Part shown: piece after piece, positions 14,570-23,650 of the stretch
Layout: each line of letters starts with the position of its first letter
Position numbering within the stretch: the stretch's first letter is position 1
Program-made: the position numbers and the translations under genes
The notes under the pieces: model-generated
What the model saw: the letters and a program-made list of their open reading frames with translations, nothing else
Database searches by the model: none
Told to the model about the DNA's origin: nothing
Origin: an uncultured Selenomonadales bacterium
GTDB taxonomy: Bacteria > Bacillota > Negativicutes > Selenomonadales > Selenomonadaceae
Direction of reading: 5' to 3'
DNA: 37,450 nucleotides
Assembly (NCBI GenBank): GCA_937877545.1
Contig: CALFJE010000096.1
Span: forward strand, 1 to 37,450

Positions 14570-16256
14570 TTCGCCCGAGCCGGGGCGTTATCGCGTCGAA
14601 CGTGTTCCTTATTTTCGTGAAGTGATGGACGCCTTCACCGAGCCCAATATCCGCCGCATAGCCGTCAAGTCCGCCGCGCAGGTCGGCAAAAGCGAAGTCC
14701 TTTTAAACGTCGTGGGACGCTACGCCATGCTTGACCCCGCCAACATCATGATTATTCAACCGACGCTTGCCGACGCCGAGGATTTTTCTAAAGCCCGCCT
14801 CAGCCGCATGATAGCCGATACCCGCGTTTTGACGCCGCTTTTTTATGAAAAGCTCAAAACCCGCGACGCCAATCAGACTATCCTCAGCAAATTTTATAAA
14901 GGCGGCAGGATAATCTTAGTTGGAGCCAACAGCCCGACGGGGCTGGCTTCCCGCCCGATTAGGATTCTTCTTTGTGACGAGGTTGACCGCTATCCGCCCG
15001 CTTTGAGCGAAGGCGACCCCGTTGACCTTGCCGAGAAAAGGACTTCCAATTTCTTTTCGGCTAAGATTGGGCTGTTCTCTACGCCGACGGTTAAAGACGC
15101 GAGCCGCATTGACGTTGAATATTTATTGGGGACTCAAGAGGAGTGGCGACACCGTTGCCCCAATTGCGGGGAGTGGCACGTCTTGTCGTATCAAGATATG
15201 ATTTGTGATTCTTCAACGCGGCTTGACGAGGCGGGGCGTCGTGCGGTCATTGTTAAGCAGGTGAAGTGGCGTTGCCCCGATTGCGGCTTTGACTTCGACG
15301 AACAGATCATGCGCCGCGCTCCGCAGAAATATTTCGCCTTGAACCCCGACGCCCTACAAAACGGCGTGCGTTCCTTTTATATCAACGGCTTTGTGAGTCC
15401 GTGGCTTAACTGGCGGGGCATCATGCGAGAGTGGCTTGAGGCTCAAGGCGACCCTGCGCGGGAGGCGGTCGTCATGAACACGCGCTTTGGCATATCTTAC
15501 GAGCAACGCGGCGAGTATTCGGACGAAAGCGTCTTCATGAATCGGCGCGAGGATTATACGTTGCCGGCAGAGGTTTTATTGATAACGGCGGGCGTGGACG
15601 TGCAAGCCAATCGCCTGGAATATCTGATAGCGGGCTGGGGCGTCGATTTTGAGTGTTGGTGTTTGGAAAGGGGACTGGTTCGCGGCTCTCCGACCGACGC
15701 CGCCACGTGGCAAGCCCTTGACCTTATCCTTGACAAAACCATTGGCAATAAAAAAATCGCCCGCACTTTCGTCGACAGCGGCTACAGCACGGCGTTCGTC
15801 TATGAATATTGCAAGAATCGGCGCGACCGCTACGCCATAAAAGGCATGGGCGGCTACGGGCGCCCGCTGATTTATAAATACACTTATCCCGACGCCGGCA
15901 TTATCCTTACTATCCTCGGCGTGGATGACGGCAAGAATGAGATTTACAATCGGCTGTCTGTGACCGAGGGCGCGGGGCGAATTCATTTTCCGTTGACCTT
16001 CGACGAGACTTTTTTTAAGCAGTTGACGGCAGAGCGGCGAATAATCCGAAAAAGCGGCGGCATGCTTATGCCTTCGTGGGAGCCGGTAGCCAAAGGCGCG
16101 AGGAATGAGGCTTTGGACTGCCTGATATATTCATTGGCGGCGGCAAAATCGCTCATGGGCAACGCCGACCCGCAAGCTTTCTGGAAGTCTTTCACTCAAC
16201 CCGCGCAGATTAAACGAACTTCAAAACCGCGGCAAAGGACGGTAGACATATGGTAA
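14463..16256 (+). CDS. Terminase large subunit, lambda GpA type
   Basis: A 597-residue packaging motor. The ATPase has a Walker A-like AAQVGKSE (71-78) and Walker B ILLCDEVD (168-175). Two CxxC pairs (C232/C235 and C271/C274) suggest a zinc-stabilised insertion, seen in GpA relatives. The nuclease half begins near ITAGVDVQ (about 375-382), with conserved acidic residues. ATG 14463 lies inside the small-subunit gene; the residues from there, including the SNWA and VPY-REVMDA regions, match the family N-terminus. Confidence 0.94.
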   Translation: MKSGLDLARLLRATLKTPPKVSVSNWAATYRQLPSDSPEPGRYRVERVPYFREVMDAFTEPNIRRIAVKSAAQVGKSEVLLNVVGRYAMLDPANIMIIQPTLADAEDFSKARLSRMIADTRVLTPLFYEKLKTRDANQTILSKFYKGGRIILVGANSPTGLASRPIRILLCDEVDRYPPALSEGDPVDLAEKRTSNFFSAKIGLFSTPTVKDASRIDVEYLLGTQEEWRHRCPNCGEWHVLSYQDMICDSSTRLDEAGRRAVIVKQVKWRCPDCGFDFDEQIMRRAPQKYFALNPDALQNGVRSFYINGFVSPWLNWRGIMREWLEAQGDPAREAVVMNTRFGISYEQRGEYSDESVFMNRREDYTLPAEVLLITAGVDVQANRLEYLIAGWGVDFECWCLERGLVRGSPTDAATWQALDLILDKTIGNKKIARTFVDSGYSTAFVYEYCKNRRDRYAIKGMGGYGRPLIYKYTYPDAGIILTILGVDDGKNEIYNRLSVTEGAGRIHFPLTFDETFFKQLTAERRIIRKSGGMLMPSWEPVAKGARNEALDCLIYSLAAAKSLMGNADPQAFWKSFTQPAQIKRTSKPRQRTVDIW

Positions 16257-16459
16257 TGGCGAACATAAGGCGGCGGCTGGCGGAATATTATTTGGCGGAG
16301 AGTGCCATTCTTCGAGGGCAGGAGTATGAAATCGGCGACAGGCGCTTGAAACGCGCAGATTTGGCGGAAATTCGTCGGGCGATAGACGATTTGGAGGCGG
16401 CTCTTGCCAATGAGACTTTAAAGCACGGGCGCGTTAAGAGGGTGATTTTCATTGATTAA
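16250..16459 (+). CDS. DUF6148 family small phage protein
   Basis: A 69-residue helical protein with the family pattern LAEYYLAESAILRGQEYEIG followed by RRLKRADLAEIRRAIDDLE. It sits between terminase and portal where lambda has gpW, a head-tail connector part, and may act similarly. ATG 16250 overlaps the terminase end; ATG 16256, in a TAATG, is the alternative. It overlaps the portal start by 8 nt. Confidence 0.75.
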   Translation: MVMANIRRRLAEYYLAESAILRGQEYEIGDRRLKRADLAEIRRAIDDLEAALANETLKHGRVKRVIFID

Positions 16460-17900
16460 CATAAGGGGCTACGCGGGCGGGGGTGCGTCGCGGATAAAGC
16501 CGACGCTGAAGACGTGGCGACCTCAACACTACTCCGCCAAAACCGAGATTGATTTAAACCTCAAGACGCTTAGGGCGCGAGCCGCCGATTTGGTTAAGAA
16601 TTCCGCCGTCGGGTCTGCCATAGTCGAGACGCTGACGGCGGGCGTCATCGGGAGCGGGCTTAAACTTTTCCCGCGCCCCGACGCCTTGACGTTAGGGTTA
16701 AGCGTGGAAGAGGCAAGGGCTTGGAGCCGCCGCGTCAAAGCCGAGTTCAACCTTTGGGCGGGCGAGGCTATGAGTTGCGACTTTCTCAAACGCAACACAT
16801 TCGCCGAACTTCAAGCCATAGTCTTTAGGAGCTACCTCACCGAGGGCGACAGTTTTGTTTTATTTAAGCGAAGGCAATCTGCGCGGGAACGTCCCTATAC
16901 CTTGCGGCTTCAAGCAGTGGAGGCTAATCGAATCAGCACGCCCAACTTGCCCGACAGCGGCGTTGAGGTATCGCGTGGGAATAATCGAATAGTCAATGGC
17001 ATTGAGGTTGACGGCAGCGGCGCGCTAATCGCGATTTGGGTTGCCAATCGCCTCATGGAGCCCAATGACATTGGCGGGGCTTTGGAGTGGCAAAGGGTTT
17101 TATGGCGAGGGCGACGTACGGGCAGGGAAAATATCTTGCACATTTGCAACGACTTGAGACCTGCGCAATATCGGGGAGTGCCGGTGTTGACGCCGATTAT
17201 CGAAAGCCTTAAACAAATCAGCCGCTATGCCGACGCCGAGCTGTCCGCCGCCATTGTGCGCAGTTTTTTCAGCGTGTTTTTCATTCAGCCCGCCAATAAT
17301 CACAGCTTGAACGAAATGCTCGACGAGGAGCTTGACGTTTCGGAGTACAAGCTCGGCTCCGCCACGATAGCCGCCTTGCCGCGCGGCGTGGATGTTAAAG
17401 CTATCGACGCGGGCAACACTCAATCGACGTTCGACCAATTCTCTGCGCATTTCTTAACGCAGATAGCGGCGGCGGTGAACTTGCCTCGCGAAGTGATTCT
17501 TAAAGCGTTCAACGCGTCGTATTCGGCAAGCAGGGCGGCACTTCTTCAAGCGGAGGGCGAATTCAGAATCAGGCGGGCGCGATTTATCACAGATTTTCTT
17601 AAGCCGATATATGAGCAATTTTTGTTGGAAGCGGTGAGCCTCGGACGCGTCGACGCGCCGGGGTTTTTTAGTGAGCCGCTGATACGTCAAGCGTGGAGCG
17701 CGGCGGATTGGTATGCCGAGCGCACCAACGCCATTGACCCGCTCAAGTCCGCGCAGGGCATGAAACTTGCCTTGGATTCGGGCTTAACGACTTATCGGAA
17801 GGAGCTGGCGGAGAGCGCGGGGCTTGACTTCGACGACGTGATCGAACAGCTCAAGCAGGAACGCTCTTTGCTAAGGGAGGTTAACAATGGAGATTTATGA
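16452..17900 (+). CDS. Portal protein, lambda GpB type
   Basis: A 482-residue protein that forms the dodecameric ring at the head vertex for DNA entry and exit. Lambda-portal features include RARAADLVKNSAVGSAIVET near 45-64, the ESLKQISRYADAELSAAIVR helix near 250 and the NLPREVILKAFNASYSASRA segment near 340-360. The start is TTG 16452 in a TTGA overlap with the previous stop. Length is normal for the family, and the capsid protease follows at once. Confidence 0.92.
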   Translation: MINIRGYAGGGASRIKPTLKTWRPQHYSAKTEIDLNLKTLRARAADLVKNSAVGSAIVETLTAGVIGSGLKLFPRPDALTLGLSVEEARAWSRRVKAEFNLWAGEAMSCDFLKRNTFAELQAIVFRSYLTEGDSFVLFKRRQSARERPYTLRLQAVEANRISTPNLPDSGVEVSRGNNRIVNGIEVDGSGALIAIWVANRLMEPNDIGGALEWQRVLWRGRRTGRENILHICNDLRPAQYRGVPVLTPIIESLKQISRYADAELSAAIVRSFFSVFFIQPANNHSLNEMLDEELDVSEYKLGSATIAALPRGVDVKAIDAGNTQSTFDQFSAHFLTQIAAAVNLPREVILKAFNASYSASRAALLQAEGEFRIRRARFITDFLKPIYEQFLLEAVSLGRVDAPGFFSEPLIRQAWSAADWYAERTNAIDPLKSAQGMKLALDSGLTTYRKELAESAGLDFDDVIEQLKQERSLLREVNNGDL

Positions 17901-18624
17901 AGACATTACGCAGGAGACCCTTCAACGAGTCCGCGCAGATTTAGCCGACGACGACGAGCTGAGGATAAGTTCAAATGGCGGTGACATCTTCGCGGCGATA
18001 GCAATTCACAACTTAATAAAAGAAAAGAATATCACTGTGCGGATAGACGGCTTAGCGGCGAGCGCGGCAAGTTTAATCGCCGTGGCGGGCAAGCGCGTGC
18101 TTATGGCGTCCAACGCGCAGATGATGTTGCACAACCCGACCGTGGGGCTTATGGGCTTTTTTACCAAGGCGGACTTGGAACGGGCGGCGGCAGGCTTGGC
18201 GGCGAGCGAAAGTTCAATCCTTCGCAGCTACGCGATAAGAATCCCCGTCGAAACGGCAAAGGCACTGCTTGACCGCGAGACGTGGCTTGGCGCGGAGGAG
18301 GCACTTGAACTTAAACTAATCGACGAGGTAACCGAGCCGGTGTTCGCTGAGGTGACCGATTCGGCAGAGCAAATGCGCGCCCGCGAAGTAGACCGCCTGC
18401 TTTCGATAAAAAAAATAACCGACAACGCGGCGTTGATTGAGCTGGCAATGAAGAGGGGCTTGACGGCGGCTGAGTTGGAGCCTTGCTTGAGCGGCGGGGA
18501 ATTAAAATCGCTGATAGCCGACCAAAACGAATCGGGAGCGGCGGGCGTCGGCGGGCGAGCTGAATTGGATGCGGCGGCGGCTATGCGCCAAAAGGTTATC
18601 AACTTTGCAAACGGGGTGTTTTAA
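17887..18624 (+). CDS. ClpP-like capsid maturation protease
   Basis: A 245-residue S14/ClpP-type serine protease that trims head proteins. The fold is clear from ISSNGGDIFAAIAIHNLI (27-44), the nucleophile Ser59 in GLAASAAS, His82 in MMLHNPT and the WLGAEEALELKLIDEV helix. It begins almost at the fold, lacking the N-terminal extension of many phage relatives. The tail of about 65 residues after the protease domain may serve as a short scaffold, since no separate scaffolding gene is seen. GGGAGG precedes ATG 17887, which overlaps the portal gene by 14 nt. Confidence 0.92.
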   Translation: MEIYEDITQETLQRVRADLADDDELRISSNGGDIFAAIAIHNLIKEKNITVRIDGLAASAASLIAVAGKRVLMASNAQMMLHNPTVGLMGFFTKADLERAAAGLAASESSILRSYAIRIPVETAKALLDRETWLGAEEALELKLIDEVTEPVFAEVTDSAEQMRAREVDRLLSIKKITDNAALIELAMKRGLTAAELEPCLSGGELKSLIADQNESGAAGVGGRAELDAAAAMRQKVINFANGVF

Positions 18625-18972
18625 ATGGAATACAGCATGAGTTTAAGTTGCGCGACGTGTGACGAACTGGCGGGCGGCTTGTTGCCCTCTTTGATATGGA
18701 ACGTGACTTGCGCGTCGACGGCTAGTTTGGAGCGCGGCGATTTAATCTGCGCGGCGAGCTTGGGAGCCGATTTTTCATTGGTGAGTTCGGCGGGCGACGC
18801 CTCAAAGATGATGGCAATCTGCGCGGCGGCAAATGACGGCTCCACGGCGACGACGGCATATGTCAGCGGCGAATTCAACCGCGAAAAGATAAACGCGGGC
18901 AGCCTTTCAATATCAATCTTTGAGCCCGAACTTCGCCGGCAGGGTATTTTCCTGACTTCGATTAAGGAGTGA
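18625..18972 (+). CDS. Probable head decoration protein, lambda D-like
   Basis: A 115-residue beta-rich protein between protease and capsid, where lambda carries gene D. It has the D-family outline: LERGDLICAA near residues 35-44 (cf. kRG-vL), a DGSTATTAYVSGEFNRE segment near 71-87 and a hydrophobic C-terminal strand. D trimers stabilise the filled head. ATG 18625 directly follows the protease stop. Overall identity is low, so the call leans partly on position. Confidence 0.65.
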   Translation: MEYSMSLSCATCDELAGGLLPSLIWNVTCASTASLERGDLICAASLGADFSLVSSAGDASKMMAICAAANDGSTATTAYVSGEFNREKINAGSLSISIFEPELRRQGIFLTSIKE

Positions 18973-18977
18973 TAACA

Positions 18978-20027
18978 TTGATAAATCCGTGGGCAATACA
19001 AGACACGTTCGGGCTGATTCAGACGATAGAGCAAATCAAGCCCGAAGCGCAGTGGCTGCAGAGCACCATGTTTCCAAATCAGATGCCTTGCGCCACGACT
19101 TCATACGTAGCGATAGAATATTTAAAGCAACACAGGCGGCTGGCACCTTTCGTGGTAAAGGGAGGGCACGGCGTCAATGTGAGCCGCGAACGCACGCAGG
19201 TTAAAATCTACGCCTGCCCCATGTTGGCTCCGCGCAGGGTGATAGGGCTCAATGATATTGAAATGCGGCAATTCGGCGAGACGCCCGCATTCTCAACCTT
19301 GACACCCGAAGACCGCGCCGCTCAAATGTTGGCAAGGGATTTGGTAGACCTTCGACGCATGATCATCAATCGTCAAGCGGCAATGGCGGCGGAACTTCTT
19401 CAGACGGGCAAGGTGACGGTTAAGGGCTACGCCGACGACGGGCAAACCGTTATCGAAGACGTGATTGACTTCGACACCAACGCCGTTGTGAATAAAAGCT
19501 GGGACAACGCCAACGCCGACATTTACGGCGACCTGCGGGCGGCTTCAGAGCAAATTCAAGAGGACGCGGGCATTATCCCTACCTTGCTGATTTGCGGCAA
19601 GAACGTCGAAGATTATCTTTTGAAAAATAAAACTCTGCAGCAGTTTATGTTCAGTGCCAATGCCAATGCGACGGCGTTCCTGAGCTATCAGCCGCGCTAT
19701 TCTTCGCCGCAAGTGAGGACGCTCGGCTATATCGGCGCGTTGAATCTTGAAATGGTTTCTTATCTTGAAACCTACTCCGAGGGCGGGCAAGTCAAGCCCT
19801 TCATCAATCCCGATACCGCTATCCTGTGCGTGCCGGGGCGCGGCAAAATGCTTTACGGCGCGGTGTCGTTGCTCAAAGGTCAGACGTTCCAAACCTTTGC
19901 CGCTCAATTGGTACCCAACTACACCGCCAGCGAGGAAAGTCAAACTTCCGCCTTGACGCTCTACAGCCGCACGCTCCCCTTGCCCGAAGACGCCGGCGAC
20001 TTCATCTGTTTGAAAGTCAAGCAGTAA
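18978..20027 (+). CDS. Major capsid protein, lambda GpE type
   Basis: A 349-residue coat protein of the HK97 fold, matching the GpE family: N-terminal NPW----FGL-Q-I, then the RERTQVKIYACPMLAPRRVI strand region and the ARDLVDLRRMIINRQAAMAAELLQTG helix. The start is TTG 18978, 8 nt after AAGGAG; a GTG at 18969 overlaps that site and is less likely. The next gene overlaps its stop (TAATG). Confidence 0.93.
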   Translation: MINPWAIQDTFGLIQTIEQIKPEAQWLQSTMFPNQMPCATTSYVAIEYLKQHRRLAPFVVKGGHGVNVSRERTQVKIYACPMLAPRRVIGLNDIEMRQFGETPAFSTLTPEDRAAQMLARDLVDLRRMIINRQAAMAAELLQTGKVTVKGYADDGQTVIEDVIDFDTNAVVNKSWDNANADIYGDLRAASEQIQEDAGIIPTLLICGKNVEDYLLKNKTLQQFMFSANANATAFLSYQPRYSSPQVRTLGYIGALNLEMVSYLETYSEGGQVKPFINPDTAILCVPGRGKMLYGAVSLLKGQTFQTFAAQLVPNYTASEESQTSALTLYSRTLPLPEDAGDFICLKVKQ

Positions 20028-20386
20028 TGTTTAAGGACGACTTGAAAGCCGACATCGCCACGTTCCTGGAGCTTGACGAATTCGGCGAGCTGATAACTTT
20101 GGACGGCGTGATTTTGCCCGCGCAACTTTCTAAGCACACGGCGGAAAAGTCTCAACGGCTTACTCAAACCTTCGACAAACTTCACGGCGACTTTTCTACG
20201 ATTTATTTCAGAGCCGAGACCTACTTAAAAAAGCGTGCGCGGCTGCCCAATCAGGGCGAGTGGGTTTGGCTTAACAATATAAGATATGACGTGGTATCAA
20301 GTGAAAATCAAGCGGGCGTGGCAAAGCTGACGCTTTCGGCGTATCGGCAAAGCACGCTGCGCCCGCCGGGGATATTGCCATGTTGA
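20027..20386 (+). CDS. Probable head-tail joining protein (lambda FII-like)
   Basis: A 119-residue protein with the length (lambda FII 117) and place of a head-tail connector. It begins MFKDDLKADIATFLELDEFG, an N-terminal helix typical of such proteins, followed by beta strands. The start overlaps the capsid stop by 1 nt. It overlaps the Z-like gene by 7 nt. Assignment is mostly by position and outline. Confidence 0.6.
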   Translation: MFKDDLKADIATFLELDEFGELITLDGVILPAQLSKHTAEKSQRLTQTFDKLHGDFSTIYFRAETYLKKRARLPNQGEWVWLNNIRYDVVSSENQAGVAKLTLSAYRQSTLRPPGILPC

Positions 20387-20886
20387 CGGTAGACATTGAC
20401 ACCGGCGCGGCTCAAGCGGCTCTTCAAAGTTTCGGCAATCTGCGCGGACGCTTGACTTCGGCGGTAAGGAACACATTGGCGGCGGGCAAAGCCGAGGCTA
20501 AGAGCCGAATTGAAGCCCGCTACACAGCCAAGGCGCCTCTTAGTTTGGGCAAGGTGAGCTTGAGGGCGAGCGGCTTAAACGGCACGCTCAGCTTTGGCGG
20601 CAAGCGCAACGAGCTTAAGCGTTTCATATTAAATCCTTCGACGCGTCCGCCTCATAATCCGCCGGGCGGCTTGAACGTTCAAGTCGTCAAAGGTTCGGGC
20701 GGAGTTTTGCCTCATGCCTTCATCGGACGCGGCACCGTCTTTGAACGCACGGGGCAAAGCCGCTTGCCCATTCGACATATCTCAACCATTGCCCTGAGCG
20801 GCATGGCTAAGGCGGTTTCAGAACACGTTTTAAATAAAATGGAAAACAAACTCCGCACCGAAATTAACAATGCTTTGGGAGGCTGA
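20380..20886 (+). CDS. Minor tail protein Z-like (neck/tail completion)
   Basis: A 168-residue protein resembling prophage minor tail protein Z: helical start (AVRNTLAAGKAEAKSRIEARYTAKA-near 29-53), an SLRASGLNGTLSFGGK strand region, then PHAFIGRG near 111-118 and RLPIRHISTIAL near 128-139. This family sits at the head-tail junction or at the start of the tail genes. It overlaps the previous gene by 7 nt. Confidence 0.75.
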   Translation: MLTVDIDTGAAQAALQSFGNLRGRLTSAVRNTLAAGKAEAKSRIEARYTAKAPLSLGKVSLRASGLNGTLSFGGKRNELKRFILNPSTRPPHNPPGGLNVQVVKGSGGVLPHAFIGRGTVFERTGQSRLPIRHISTIALSGMAKAVSEHVLNKMENKLRTEINNALGG

Positions 20887-20890
20887 CATC

Positions 20891-21169
20891 ATGTTTGGAC
20901 AAATCGAATTGGAAAACTTCATCGGCTTGACGAAAATGCCGCAAGAGGCGGCGTCCGCCTGGGAGGACGCGTTTGAGGGGCTGGTCGGCGCAAGCTATAT
21001 CCCGTTGGCTTATTTGGGCAAGCAGCAGGTCAACGGCACGCTGTATCACTTCATAGCGGGGCAGACGCTCATAACCAACCCGCCGATTCGCCGCGTGGTC
21101 AAGCTTGCCATTCTTAAAAAGGACGGCGAATATCGCTTGGTCGGTGACAGCATAGAGGTCATAGCGTGA
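20891..21169 (+). CDS. Stefin/cystatin-like small protein (copy 1)
   Basis: A 92-residue protein without a signal peptide. It shows a helix (MPQEAASAWEDAFEGL), a strand (ASYIPLAYLGKQQ), then QQVNGTLYHFIAG, which mirrors the cystatin inhibitory loop QxVxG followed by (T)xY, and further strands ending LVGDSIEVI. Length, order of elements and the loop motif resemble type 1 cystatins (stefins). A paralogue lies at 24185. Whether it inhibits a protease, plays a structural role, or merely shares the fold cannot be told. ATG 20891 follows GGGAGG. Confidence 0.6.
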   Translation: MFGQIELENFIGLTKMPQEAASAWEDAFEGLVGASYIPLAYLGKQQVNGTLYHFIAGQTLITNPPIRRVVKLAILKKDGEYRLVGDSIEVIA

Positions 21170-21699
21170 CACCGACGAACTTAATAAAAGCCTTGGCAGA
21201 GGAGATACGGCAGGCTACCGCGCAGATTAAATTGCCGACGGAATATGCCCGCAACCCTTCAGCCGAAAACTTCACGAAGATAAACGTCTTTGAACAATAT
21301 CTGCCGGCGGATTTATTTGAGCAGACGAGCTACTATCCGCTAATCAGCGTGGAGTGGTTGAAGACGTTCGATAAGCTGAGCGGCAGAGAGGCGGGCTCGA
21401 CGGCGACGGTGTTGCTAAGCTTCGGGGTATATGCGAAGGAGGCGGACGGTTGGCAAGACGCCTTCCACTTAATGGCGGTCTGCCGGCAACGTCTTCTTGA
21501 AAGGCGGACTGTGGCGCAACGCTACCGCTTGCAGGACGAGGTAACTTGGCAGGCGGCGGAGAATCAGCCCGCGCCTTTTTTTATAGTGTATGGCGTTTTG
21601 GACTATCAACTTTATCTGCAGCAGGAGGAATATTATGGAGAATCACATTTATATTGGACGCAGTGTCGGGGGCGTGATGACCAATCAGCTTTTCACTAA
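21166..21699 (+). CDS. Probable tail terminator/neck protein
   Basis: A 177-residue protein beginning at GTG 21166 (4-nt overlap). Its alternating strands and helices (YYPLISVEWL, TATVLLSFGVYAKEADGWQDAF, FFIVYGVLDYQLYL) and its place between the Z-like and sheath genes suit a tail terminator or completion protein. No exact family is recognised. Its last 65 nt overlap the next gene, where its reading looks less constrained. Confidence 0.55.
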   Translation: MTPTNLIKALAEEIRQATAQIKLPTEYARNPSAENFTKINVFEQYLPADLFEQTSYYPLISVEWLKTFDKLSGREAGSTATVLLSFGVYAKEADGWQDAFHLMAVCRQRLLERRTVAQRYRLQDEVTWQAAENQPAPFFIVYGVLDYQLYLQQEEYYGESHLYWTQCRGRDDQSAFH

Positions 21700-21865
21700 A
21701 CGCCCCGACGACTTGATAACGACGCTCAGCGAGACGTATCCGCTGATAGGGAACTTATTCGTCCCGATTGAGGAATATTCGGCGGCAATGCGCGAGCTTG
21801 CCTCGGCGGGCAGTTTGAGAGCTTTGGCTTATGAGCAAACGAAGGGAGGCAAGCGCCATGAGTGA
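21635..21865 (+). CDS. Small protein before tail sheath, unknown function
   Basis: A 76-residue protein. ATG 21635 is chosen because GGAGGAATATT precedes it. The first half is strand-rich, the second helical, with a basic end. Mu-like and P2-like phages often have a short gene just before the sheath gene; no sequence match to those is seen. It overlaps the previous gene by 65 nt and the sheath gene by 8 nt. Confidence 0.55.
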   Translation: MENHIYIGRSVGGVMTNQLFTKRPDDLITTLSETYPLIGNLFVPIEEYSAAMRELASAGSLRALAYEQTKGGKRHE

Positions 21866-23639
21866 TACGTACCGGCATGGAATTTATACGCAGGAACTTG
21901 ACACGGCAATAACGCCGATGATCAGCGTGGCGAGCCCGTTGGTAGCGGTGGGCACTGCGCCGTTTCATTTGGCGAAAGACCCTGCGCCGTCGAATACGCC
22001 CGTGCTTTGCCACACATTAGCAGAGTTCGTTGAACAATTCGGTTGGTCGGAAAAGTGGAGCCAATTCACGCTGTGCGAAGTGGCATATACCGCCTTTCAA
22101 CTTTACAACACGGCGCCGGTGATATTTATCAACGTATTGGGCGGCGACACTCATTTAAAGGGAGTGGCGTCCTCGGTCGTGACGGCGGCGGGCAGTCCCT
22201 ATACCTTGGCGATAGAGGCGTCGACGAATCACGTATGGATGACCGGCGGCGAGACGGCGAGTTATACAATCGACATGTCAACAAACGGTTGGACGGTAGG
22301 CGCGCCGTTGCCTGCTACTTTTTATGCGCGTGACGCCGAGGCAATAACGCTGGCGGTAGCGGGCAGCGGAGCCAATCAAGTGTGGCTAAGCGGCAGCGAT
22401 TATACGGTTTACTTTGGCATAGCGGCGGCTACCGACGCCGAGATACAGGCTGGGGCTTTGGACAGCTGGGGCGATTCTACACCTCAAGAAGAAGGCGACA
22501 TCCCCGCGACTAAGCGTTGCTGGCGAGTGAAGTTGACGACCGCGGGCGCGGCTAAGATGGCAAGCGCGGCTGAAAAGACTTTGAAACTGGGCAAGGCGAC
22601 GCTTTTAACGGCGGGCAAAGACTACAAGGTAAGTCACGACGACAACGGGCGAATCGCCGTTACCTTGCTAAAAACGACGGCGACAACCCCCTTGACGATT
22701 TGGTACGAGGAGCTTAGCACCGACAAGGTAAGGAATACAGACGTTATCGGCGGCTACGATTCGGCTTCGGGCAAAAATAAGGGGCTTGAATGTATCGAAG
22801 AGATATATCCGCGCTTGGGAGTGTTGCCCGGCGCGCTGATTGTACCGTATTGGTCGCAAGCGCAGGAGGTGGCGGCTGCCATGAAGGCGAAGACCCAAAA
22901 CATCAACGGCTGCTTTAAGTCGATAGCGATAGCGGACATTTCGTGTTACGGCGCGCCCAAGTACACGGCGGTTAATGCTTGTAAGAATGATAATAATCTG
23001 GGAGACAGGCATTTGATAGTTTGCTGGCCGCGAGTGAGTTTGGGCGGGCGCAAGTATTTCATGAGCACACACCTGGGAGCATTGCTCGGCAAGGTTGATT
23101 CTGAACATGATGATTTGCCTTACAAGTCGCCCTCGAACGAATCCCTTCAAATCGACAGCACGGTTTTGCACGACGGCAGCGAATATTTCTTGGGCAAATC
23201 GCAAGCCAATTATTTAAACGGGATCGGCGTGGTTACGGCGTTGAACTTTGTAGGCGGCTGGCGGGCTTGGGGCAATCGCACTTCGCTTTATCCTTCGTCT
23301 AGTGACCCTAAGGACGCCTTCATACCCATTCGCCGCATGATAAATTTCGTCGGCAATACGCTGGTCACGTCTTTTTGGAGCCGCATTGACAACCCGCTGA
23401 ATCGCCGCCTGGTTGAATCGATTATGGACTCCGCGCAGATTTATTTGAATGGGTTGACGGCACGCGGCGCCCTGGTCGGCGGGCGAATTCAATTTTTGGA
23501 GGACGACAATCCCCTCACCGATTTGGAGGACGGAATAATTCGTTTCCACGTAAGTTTAATGCCGCCGCCTCCTGCGCGTGAAATCGTCTTTATTCAAGAG
23601 CTGGACGTGACGTATCTGTCAAATTTATTCGGCGAGTGA
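21858..23639 (+). CDS. Tail sheath protein with an inserted beta-rich domain
   Basis: A 593-residue contractile sheath protein. The N-terminus (YRHGIYTQELDT, VASPLVAVGTAPFHLA) and the C-terminal half (from about 300: GLECIEEIYPRLGVLPGALIVPYW, then the FVGNTLVTSFWSRIDNPLNRRLVESI and ALVGGRIQFLEDDNP regions) match P2 FI-like sheaths. Residues about 110-290 contain an extra beta-rich, Ala/Thr-rich insertion that would face outward; the protein is about 200 residues longer than P2 FI. GGAGG precedes ATG 21858. The sheath shows the phage is a myovirus. Confidence 0.93.
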   Translation: MSDTYRHGIYTQELDTAITPMISVASPLVAVGTAPFHLAKDPAPSNTPVLCHTLAEFVEQFGWSEKWSQFTLCEVAYTAFQLYNTAPVIFINVLGGDTHLKGVASSVVTAAGSPYTLAIEASTNHVWMTGGETASYTIDMSTNGWTVGAPLPATFYARDAEAITLAVAGSGANQVWLSGSDYTVYFGIAAATDAEIQAGALDSWGDSTPQEEGDIPATKRCWRVKLTTAGAAKMASAAEKTLKLGKATLLTAGKDYKVSHDDNGRIAVTLLKTTATTPLTIWYEELSTDKVRNTDVIGGYDSASGKNKGLECIEEIYPRLGVLPGALIVPYWSQAQEVAAAMKAKTQNINGCFKSIAIADISCYGAPKYTAVNACKNDNNLGDRHLIVCWPRVSLGGRKYFMSTHLGALLGKVDSEHDDLPYKSPSNESLQIDSTVLHDGSEYFLGKSQANYLNGIGVVTALNFVGGWRAWGNRTSLYPSSSDPKDAFIPIRRMINFVGNTLVTSFWSRIDNPLNRRLVESIMDSAQIYLNGLTARGALVGGRIQFLEDDNPLTDLEDGIIRFHVSLMPPPPAREIVFIQELDVTYLSNLFGE

Positions 23640-23650
23640 GGTGATTGAAC

